Below are positions 15,882 to 21,693 of a stretch of 21,693 nt of DNA, in pieces. Each line of letters starts with the position of its first letter. Position 1 is the first letter of the stretch. The stretch is taken from the NCBI GenBank assembly GCA_041743425.1, contig JBGTMS010000043.1:1-21693 (forward strand), read 5' to 3'. The translations under genes and the position numbers were made by a program. Below the pieces are notes generated by a model. The model saw nothing but the letters and a program-made list of their open reading frames with translations. It was not told where the DNA came from and did no database searches. Source of the stretch: JTS-RE37 sp041743425. GTDB taxonomy: Bacteria > Bacteroidota > Bacteroidia > Flavobacteriales > Flavobacteriaceae.

Positions 15882-17252
15882 ATGCTGGAACCTATCGATT
15901 CTGAAAATTTCCCTTTGGAAAGACGGCTTTTTGGAAGCGATTTTGTGTGGGGCGTATCCACTGCTGCCTATCAGATTGAAGGAGCTTGCCAGGCCGGAGA
16001 CAAAGGGGAATCGATTTGGGACAGATTCGTAAGGAAAAAAGGTGCCATTTATCACGGGGATCATGGAGGGATTGCCTGTGATTTCTATCATCGTTACAAG
16101 CAGGATATTCTTTTGATGAAAGCGATGAACCTGCAAAATTTCAGATTTTCGATCTCCTGGACAAGGGTTTTGCCAAATGGCGATGGAACCGTGAGCCAGC
16201 CCGGGATTGATTTTTATAACCGGGTAATCGACTTTTGTCTGGAATGCGGTATTACACCCTGGATAACCTTGTATCACTGGGATCTGCCACAAAAGTTGGA
16301 AGAACTCGGAGGCTGGACCAACAGGGATATCCTGGGTTGGTTTGAAGGCTATGTAGCGCATTGCGCTAAACATTTCGGAGACAGGGTCAGGCATTGGATG
16401 GTCTTAAACGAACCCATGGTTTTTACCGGCGCAGGTTATTTTTTAGGGGTGCATGCTCCCGGGAAAAAGGGATTTACTCATTTCCTGCCGGCCGTACATC
16501 ATGCCTGCCTCTGTCAGGCTGTGGGTGGAAAAGTGCTTCGGTCACTCGTCCGCAATGCGGTCATTGGCACCACTTTTTCCTGTTCCCAAATAGATCCCTA
16601 CTCGGACAGACCGAAGGATTACCGCGCAGCGAAACGAGCAGATGCGCTACTCAACCGGCTATTTGTAGAGCCCACTCTCGGATTGGGCTATCCTTACGGT
16701 GAATTGCCCATTCTAAGGAAAATGGACAAATATGTAAAACAGGAAGATGAGCGTACCTGTGTTTTTGACTTCGACTTTATCGGGGTCCAGAATTATACCC
16801 GAGAGGTGGTCCGGCACAGTTACACAGTTCCATATTTAAATGCCAAAATCATAAGAGCCACTAAGCGAGGGGTAAAAACAACCTTGATGGATTGGGAGGT
16901 ATATCCGCCGAGTATATATAACATGATCGCAAAATTTAATACCTACAATGGGATTAAAAGCATTGTTATTACCGAAAACGGAGCGGCATTTGCGGATGTT
17001 TTGGAGAATGGGGAAATTCATGATAAGGACCGCCTGGATTATCTTAAGGCGCATCTGCAACAGTTACACCGGGCAAAATCCGAAGGCCTGAAACTGGATG
17101 GGTATTTTGCATGGACCTTCACCGATAACTTTGAATGGGCGGAAGGTTTTACACCCAGATTCGGCCTTGTATATATCGACTTTGATACACAACGTCGCAT
17201 AATTAAGGCCTCAGGAAAGTGGTTCAGGGATTTTTTAAGGGGAGAAGATTAA
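15882..17252 (+). CDS. Family 1 glycoside hydrolase (beta-glucosidase-like)
   Basis: This 456-residue GH1 enzyme has a complete (beta/alpha)8 catalytic domain. It contains FVWGVSTAAYQIEGA near the N-terminus, RFSISWTRVLPNG (88-100), the acid/base LNEP at E177, the nucleophile ITENG at E365, and the C-terminal sugar-binding WTFTDNFEWAEGF. The core normally starts at FGSDFVWG (residue 17), so about 16 residues form an N-terminal extension. There is no signal peptide, so it is cytosolic. GH1 enzymes hydrolyse or transglycosylate beta-glucosides, galactosides and related substrates. Here the ATG directly follows the glycosyltransferase stop with no spacer, which suggests coupled translation and a metabolic link. 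Trimming or remodelling the glycan made by the glycosyltransferase is possible, as is ordinary cellobiose-type catabolism. Confidence 0.95.
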   Translation: MLEPIDSENFPLERRLFGSDFVWGVSTAAYQIEGACQAGDKGESIWDRFVRKKGAIYHGDHGGIACDFYHRYKQDILLMKAMNLQNFRFSISWTRVLPNGDGTVSQPGIDFYNRVIDFCLECGITPWITLYHWDLPQKLEELGGWTNRDILGWFEGYVAHCAKHFGDRVRHWMVLNEPMVFTGAGYFLGVHAPGKKGFTHFLPAVHHACLCQAVGGKVLRSLVRNAVIGTTFSCSQIDPYSDRPKDYRAAKRADALLNRLFVEPTLGLGYPYGELPILRKMDKYVKQEDERTCVFDFDFIGVQNYTREVVRHSYTVPYLNAKIIRATKRGVKTTLMDWEVYPPSIYNMIAKFNTYNGIKSIVITENGAAFADVLENGEIHDKDRLDYLKAHLQQLHRAKSEGLKLDGYFAWTFTDNFEWAEGFTPRFGLVYIDFDTQRRIIKASGKWFRDFLRGED

Positions 17253-17411
17253 TTTATGGCCAGCACCTTATTCAACATTATTATATCTATTGTAATAAAG
17301 GGATTCGAAATCGGAAAAATCATTAAGTTCTTGTAATTGGGATACTACCTTATCTTCAAAATTTTATATCATAAAATGAGTACTTGCCAAAGCTAAAACC
17401 GGCCTGTGATT

Positions 17412-18485
17412 TTAATCTTTGGTCTGCGTCTTTTCTTTTATAACCTGTTTTTTAGCAATTTCTAGTTCTTCCTCGGATGGGTAATCGAGTCTTTGTTCTT
17501 CTGCCTTATCAGGCTCCAGGGTCAGGCGAGAATAGAACGGAAAATGGTCCGAACCGATGTAATTACCAAGCCGTAAGTGTCTAACCCTAAAAACATCCGA
17601 TATAAATATATGATCAAGAGGCCATCTCAATAAAAAATTATTGGCATCATAGGTATTAAAAAGTCCCCGCCCCTTCCGCATATCTAATAATCTGCTAACT
17701 GCCTGGAAAAGTTTGGTGGTACGTGACCAGGCTACATCATTAAAATCGCCCATAACGATGACAGGGTGTCGGGAATGAAGACTTTCCAAGGCTATTTGCA
17801 TCAGCTCCGAGTCACGATTAGTTGACATTTCATCCTGACTTGGCAACGGTGGGGTTGGATGGATAGCATACATTTGAATTGTGTCTTTTGTAGCTAGTAA
17901 TAGTTTGGTGTGAATAGAGGGAATTCGGCTGTCAGACAGGTATTTTACCTTAGGATCTATAAGCTTGAATTTGGAATATAATAACATTCCGTAGGTATTA
18001 CTTTTAGGGACTTCAACTTTGTAAGGATACGTCCTCCGTAAAGATTCCCCCACAGAGTTCAGCCAGTAATCATCGGTTTCCGTCAATAAAATGATGTCCG
18101 CCTTATCCCTGTCTAATTCTGAAAAAAGTTTTCCAGTGTCCTTGTTGGTTTGCAAGACATTTGCCGTAAAAATAGTGATATCATTTGTGGAGGGTTTTGT
18201 GGTACTATTCAACACCTCAAAAGGGGCAATAAAAGTAAAGGGATATATTTTGGTAAGTTGAAAAAAGAAGCAGGCCAAAATCAGCATGGCAAAGATATAA
18301 TCCCATTTTAACCTAAAATCGAATTTGATAAAGTATATCAGCAAAGCGGAGAAGGTAAAAAGGGTCAATTGCAGATGCGGAAAGTCAAATATCCGGATCC
18401 ACCAGTAATCGACTGCAACAAAAGGCAAAAGAGTCAATACGATTGCAAGCATTCCGATACCCTGTAGCACCCTTTTTAAAATCAT
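17412..18485 (-). CDS. Membrane-anchored endonuclease/exonuclease/phosphatase-family protein
   Basis: This 357-residue protein has three N-terminal transmembrane helices (about 5-26, 38-55, 62-80) and a C-terminal DNase I-like EEP domain, probably facing the periplasm. Catalytic positions are in place: TANV (N109), LLTETD (E136), AIHPTPP (H209), GDFND (D247, N249), PLDHIF (D291, H292) and GSDHFP (D313, H314). The family includes nucleases, sphingomyelinases and phosphoinositide phosphatases; this membrane-anchored form is frequent in Bacteroidota and its substrate is unknown. The last 35 residues are charged and probably disordered. A TTTATTTG sequence near 18533-18540 (minus) could be a degenerate -7 box. 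A TGCGC-N6-GCGCA dyad lies in the leader (18509-18524). It appears monocistronic. Confidence 0.88.
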   Translation of the reverse strand: MILKRVLQGIGMLAIVLTLLPFVAVDYWWIRIFDFPHLQLTLFTFSALLIYFIKFDFRLKWDYIFAMLILACFFFQLTKIYPFTFIAPFEVLNSTTKPSTNDITIFTANVLQTNKDTGKLFSELDRDKADIILLTETDDYWLNSVGESLRRTYPYKVEVPKSNTYGMLLYSKFKLIDPKVKYLSDSRIPSIHTKLLLATKDTIQMYAIHPTPPLPSQDEMSTNRDSELMQIALESLHSRHPVIVMGDFNDVAWSRTTKLFQAVSRLLDMRKGRGLFNTYDANNFLLRWPLDHIFISDVFRVRHLRLGNYIGSDHFPFYSRLTLEPDKAEEQRLDYPSEEELEIAKKQVIKEKTQTKD

Positions 18486-19175
18486 CTAAACTTTTCCAAT
18501 AATCGATGTGCGCCTGCCAGCGCAGTGTTATACAAATAAAAGGTACTCTAATTTTTTGATTTCGGACTAATGGCTCGCAGGGAATTCCGTCTCTTCCCTA
18601 TAAATTAAATTTTTGGATGTCTGAGGGTATGAGATGGCCGGCATCTTCGGATTCTCTTTAGTAAGATGATGCTGCTCTATTTACGCCCCCGGGCTGTTTT
18701 TTGTTTGGAAGGCAAAATTCCGGCATCCAAATATACATCCGGTTCTCCACCATTTGTATTTGCCAAACGCCTCTGTAGAAAAGATCATTCGCTTGATTTC
18801 CATATGCAAAATGGGCAATTTGGATATGGAGGGCTTATCCTTAAGCAGACTTCGTCACGATGTGCTTGTTGCTTATATGTGTACGTATGGCTAACATTTA
18901 ATTCTTATTAAATTGAATGGTCTGCAGAGGGGCTTATATTCACGTCGCAAGTGGGGCAGGTAATGAGATATTAAAATCCTTGCTCATAGGCATTGTATGA
19001 ATAATAGGCAGATTCCTGATAAATTTTTACACTTACCGCTCTTAGCCCAGGTACGATAACTGTATTAACTTATTATATCGTTGAAATTGGGTGACCTAAA
19101 TTCTATATTGATTGCTTGGCACTGTAAATATTCGCCATTCAAAATATGTTGATATGTAACCTATAGGGGATTTTT
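18486..19175. other. 690-bp gene-poor intergenic region
   Basis: No convincing gene, RNA or mobile-element remnant was seen. A short + strand reading frame (18666-18911, 81 residues) is Cys- and Ser-rich with no family resemblance and is not called. An AT-only hairpin ATTTAAT-N4-ATTAAAT sits at 18896-18913. The upstream part (18486-18545) should hold the promoter of the EEP gene. The region is long for this otherwise compact window and could be decayed sequence or hold an unrecognised small RNA. Confidence 0.5.
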
Positions 19176-20423
19176 TTATGGATAGATGATATTCCCGCGA
19201 TGAATGGTAAATTTTACTTTCATAAAGTTCTTACTATTTTCTGCCGGATCTTCCAGGTACAGGACCAGGTCGGCATCCATTCCCTGAGAAATCCTTCCGG
19301 TCTGATTATCCCGCCCGAATTTCTTTGCCGGAGTGGTTGTTAAAGCTGCTAAAATTTGATTGAAATCCATTCCTGCCCTGGACATTAATGCATATTCATC
19401 CTCAGGAGCGTAATCCGTCATAAAGCCGACATCTGTACCAAAAATAACCGCTCCACCTGCTTCATTAAACGAACGGAGTTGCTGAATGGCTGTATTCAGT
19501 AAGAGATGGTCTTCAGTAGAAAGACCCTCTTCTTCCAGAACCCATTTATGCAACTTTAATGTGGGGATCAATGATATTTCTGAAGCAATCATATCCCTGA
19601 GAGTCGACGCTGACCAATCCATTCCGTCATCAGCACCCACATGTGCCAGAACATCAACCTGTCCTTTGATCGCAATAGAAATACCTTCCAGATTGGTTGG
19701 ATGGGTAAAAACAGGTTTTCCATATTGATGAGCGATTTTCGTAGCTGCAAGTATCATCTCCGGAGGCATGAACACAATAGTTCTACCATTAGGAGATGCG
19801 GACCACAATTTTATGGCATCTGCGCCAGCCTCCAATTGACCTTTAACATATTCACTGGCCTGCTCGGCGGTGCTCAATTCCGGTAATTTGAGCGGGGCAA
19901 TATAAAAAGGGCTTCCGTCAGGTGGCGTAAATGGCACACCTGCCGTAAGGACGGTAGGACCTTTTACCTCACCATTTGCTATTCGACTTCGCAGGTCGAT
20001 CAAATTTGGAAGATCCAAAGTGGCCAGGTCAAACGCGTAGGTAAAGCCATACTTCGTAAGCATGGTTTTTATTTGCTTATTCAATTGTTCCGCGGGCAGA
20101 CTATCCGCTCTTAGCCAATGGGGTTCCATAAAATGGACGTGGCTGTTCCATAGACCTGCGGTGATGGTTAAACCGGAAGCGTCCAGAACTTCGACATTTG
20201 AGGGGAGGCTTACATTTTCCTGCGCACCAATCTCAAGTATTTTCCCGTCTTTAATGAGAATTATTCCGTTGACTACTGGATCTGAAAATGGCGCAGGATA
20301 TATTTTAGCACCCACAATTGCCCAAATTTCTGTAGCCGACTTTTTCCTGTGATAGCATCCTTCAGACGGCATACAGATGACAATCAGAAGGAGCCAGATA
20401 ATCATTTTATTTCTATGCTTCAT
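19176..20423 (-). CDS. Exported amidohydrolase (imidazolonepropionase/prolidase-like)
   Basis: This 415-residue metal-dependent amidohydrolase has an N-terminal signal (residues 1-22). C23 in SEGC could be a non-canonical lipobox Cys. The superfamily metal ligands are visible: HVH (H95, H97), K205 in AIKLW (the position of the bridging carboxylated Lys), H241 in THPTN, H261 in LAHVG, and D331 in GTDVGF. The N-terminal beta-sandwich segment (AIVGAKIYP, then IKDGKI) and the C-terminal GRISQGMDADLVLY are typical of the imidazolonepropionase-like branch. Exported members of this branch often act on amide, peptide or lactone compounds, but the substrate cannot be named. It is flanked by gene-poor stretches and is probably a single-gene transcript. 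Confidence 0.9.
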   Translation of the reverse strand: MKHRNKMIIWLLLIVICMPSEGCYHRKKSATEIWAIVGAKIYPAPFSDPVVNGIILIKDGKILEIGAQENVSLPSNVEVLDASGLTITAGLWNSHVHFMEPHWLRADSLPAEQLNKQIKTMLTKYGFTYAFDLATLDLPNLIDLRSRIANGEVKGPTVLTAGVPFTPPDGSPFYIAPLKLPELSTAEQASEYVKGQLEAGADAIKLWSASPNGRTIVFMPPEMILAATKIAHQYGKPVFTHPTNLEGISIAIKGQVDVLAHVGADDGMDWSASTLRDMIASEISLIPTLKLHKWVLEEEGLSTEDHLLLNTAIQQLRSFNEAGGAVIFGTDVGFMTDYAPEDEYALMSRAGMDFNQILAALTTTPAKKFGRDNQTGRISQGMDADLVLYLEDPAENSKNFMKVKFTIHRGNIIYP

Positions 20424-20807
20424 AGGGAATAAAGCTACATGTTCTCCACATCATTCCCCCCTAGTCACGCAAATTTTTACATGAGGTAATGCTGCATATA
20501 GTGCTAACGCAAATACCATCACAATATAGGAATAATGCGATGGCATGAAACTTAAAGTGAATATGAAATTACGTTTCCCGACTTGGAAATCTTTGCAATG
20601 AATTAACGGACAAGAAGTCATCCGCAGCAGCTTACATACGAACAGCAAGGTGTGAAGAAGCTTCTGACCAAGGACAACCCCAGTGCGTAGTCGTCCTAAT
20701 TAAAAAGCGTGAATCAAGGTTCTTAAATGTACATTAAATGAACCCAATCGTAAATACCCGTTAGCATCAACTAAAGGCTTAGTTTGTACCAGGAATTCAA
20801 ATCCCTG
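20424..20807. other. 384-bp gene-poor intergenic region with two small dyads
   Basis: No gene is supported; a 65-codon minus-strand frame (20451-20648) has no family resemblance. Two dyads lie just past the IorB-like stop: CAGGAATTCAAATCCCTG (20790-20807, 6-bp stem including one G-T pair) and AACTAAAGGCTTAGTT (20769-20784, perfect 6-bp stem). Neither has a T run on the minus strand, so termination is uncertain. The right half presumably ends the IorB-like transcript; the left half should hold the amidohydrolase promoter. Confidence 0.45.
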
Positions 20808-21693
20808 TCAACCTACAATTTCCCTATCCAAAATAAACGGTTGATGGTAATAGCGTTTTCCTGTTGCCTTGTACATGGCATTGGACAATGCTCCGACAAT
20901 CGGGGGGAGTGAAGGCTCGCCCAGACCTGTGGGGTCAATGCCATTGTCCGTAAAAAAGGTTTCTATTTCTTTCGGAGCCTCCATATTTCGGATCAAACGG
21001 TATTTGTCAAAATTCGATTGACCCGGAATGCCATTTTCAAAAGTCATCGCACTATAGGTGGCGTGGCCAATCCCGTCTACAATACCCCCTTCTACCTGGT
21101 TTCTGGCACTAAGCGGATTGATGACGATGCCGCAGTCAACCGCACACCACACTTTATCTATTTTCGGGCTATTGCCTTCCATGGTCAGATCAAGTACCTG
21201 AGCAACATATGAGTCGTGGCAAAAATAGGCCGATACGCCCCGTGACCTTCCTTTGTTGGAATCAGGATTCCAATTGGATTTTTCTCTTACCAACTTCAAT
21301 ACCGCGGCATAACGTTCCGGTTCGTATTCATTTTTCTCCGGGTCCCCCACGGGGTCTTTAATGGCCCTGTCAAACAATTCTAATCGGAATTCGATCGGAT
21401 CCTTCCCGGCGGCTTCTGCGACCTCATCCATAAATGCCTGTTCTGCCCCGGCAATGAAGTTGGAACGCGGTGCCCGCCAGGCACCGGTAGTAACGTTGCT
21501 CTCCAGGCTGTGTTTTTCTGCCAGATAGTTGTCTACGGGACCCGCGGGAAAGCGATTTTCAAAAATGAGATCATCGTTGGTCCCTGCCCCCCGCACATGC
21601 CATGCAATCAGCTTCCCACTTTCGTCAAGCCCTGCCTTGTAGCGTATTTTGTAGGAAGGTCTGTAGGTTCCCTGGGTCATATCGTCCTCGCGG
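20808..21693 (-). CDS. Xanthine-dehydrogenase-family molybdopterin subunit (IorB-like), C-terminal part
   Basis: The open frame runs to the window edge, so the true start lies beyond 21693; about 294 C-terminal residues are present, roughly 40 percent of a typical 700-780-residue IorB protein. The visible sequence begins REDDMTQGTYRPSY, typical of the isoquinoline 1-oxidoreductase beta-subunit branch. It continues through TGAWRAPRSNFIAG, the CAVDCGIVINPL segment and VEGGIVDGIGHA. The active-site glutamate is in GLGEPSLPP (its codon is at 20916-20918). These enzymes hydroxylate aldehydes or N-heterocycles with a molybdenum cofactor and pass electrons to a small 2Fe-2S subunit, which is not in the window. 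Many are exported by the Tat route, which cannot be checked here. The substrate is unknown. Confidence 0.9.
   Translation of the reverse strand, partial: REDDMTQGTYRPSYKIRYKAGLDESGKLIAWHVRGAGTNDDLIFENRFPAGPVDNYLAEKHSLESNVTTGAWRAPRSNFIAGAEQAFMDEVAEAAGKDPIEFRLELFDRAIKDPVGDPEKNEYEPERYAAVLKLVREKSNWNPDSNKGRSRGVSAYFCHDSYVAQVLDLTMEGNSPKIDKVWCAVDCGIVINPLSARNQVEGGIVDGIGHATYSAMTFENGIPGQSNFDKYRLIRNMEAPKEIETFFTDNGIDPTGLGEPSLPPIVGALSNAMYKATGKRYYHQPFILDREIVG

Noticed and set aside
15738..16394. 218-codon open frame antisense to the glycosyltransferase/GH1 junction
   Set aside because: It overlaps two clear genes on the other strand and has no family resemblance.
18666..18911. 81-codon frame in the 690-bp gap
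   Set aside because: Composition is unlike a real protein, and there is no ribosome binding site or domain.
20451..20648. 65-codon minus-strand frame upstream of the amidohydrolase
   Set aside because: There is no ribosome binding site or family signal, and it may simply be a chance frame.
20781..20812. tRNA 3'-end-like stretch (ATTCAAATCCCTG)
   Set aside because: The T-stem would not pair (no G53-C61), there is no acceptor or anticodon arm, and the stretch runs into the stop codon of the IorB-like gene.
1..21693. CRISPR array, insertion sequence or phage genes
   Set aside because: No regularly spaced repeats, transposase or integrase motifs, or terminal inverted repeats were found on reading both strands.

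Overview
The window reads as chromosomal DNA of a Bacteroidota bacterium, most likely a marine, polysaccharide-degrading member of the Flavobacteriia or Cytophagia (inference). The grounds are a SusD-type C-terminus, Bacteroidetes-style -7 elements (TAnnTTTG), many lipoprotein signals, few Shine-Dalgarno sequences, a VCBS/ASPIC-UnbV protein, a formylglycine sulfatase and a uronate catabolic set. No insertion sequence, CRISPR array, rRNA or tRNA gene was found.

Region 1 (1-6085), glycan uptake and trimming. The end of a susD-like gene and a clear terminator come first. A 1189-residue lipoprotein with Ca-binding FG-GAP/VCBS repeats and an ASPIC/UnbV domain follows on the + strand. Convergent to it lies a tightly coupled minus-strand pair, an exported alpha/beta-hydrolase (esterase-like) and a sulfatase, sharing a TAATG stop/start.

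Region 2 (6086-11054), intracellular sugar-acid catabolism. It holds a PhyH-type Fe(II)/2-oxoglutarate oxygenase (+), a KDPG/KHG aldolase (-), a mannonate-oxidoreductase-like SDR with UxuA mannonate dehydratase (+), and an SBF-like transporter (-) whose stop codon abuts that of uxuA. Together these suggest fructuronate -> mannonate -> KDG, then KDPG cleavage. Uronate isomerase and KDG kinase are not in the window. Regions 1 and 2 together look like a locus for a sulfated, possibly esterified or methylated, uronate-containing polysaccharide (inference).

Region 3 (11055-13976) has a small VOC/PhnB-like protein and a two-gene operon of a DM13-domain lipoprotein and an outer-membrane beta-barrel-like protein. 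A 440-bp intergenic stretch rich in dyad and direct repeats follows.

Region 4 (13977-17252) is a compact + strand trio: an LpxH-like metallophosphoesterase, a UGT/MurG-like glycosyltransferase and a GH1 glycosidase, the last starting immediately after the glycosyltransferase stop. This looks like a small envelope-glycolipid or glycan module of unknown product.

Region 5 (17253-21693) carries, all on the minus strand, a membrane-anchored endonuclease/exonuclease/phosphatase-fold protein, an exported amidohydrolase, and the C-terminal part of an IorB-like molybdopterin hydroxylase cut by the window edge. Two gene-poor stretches (18486-19175 and 20424-20807) separate them.
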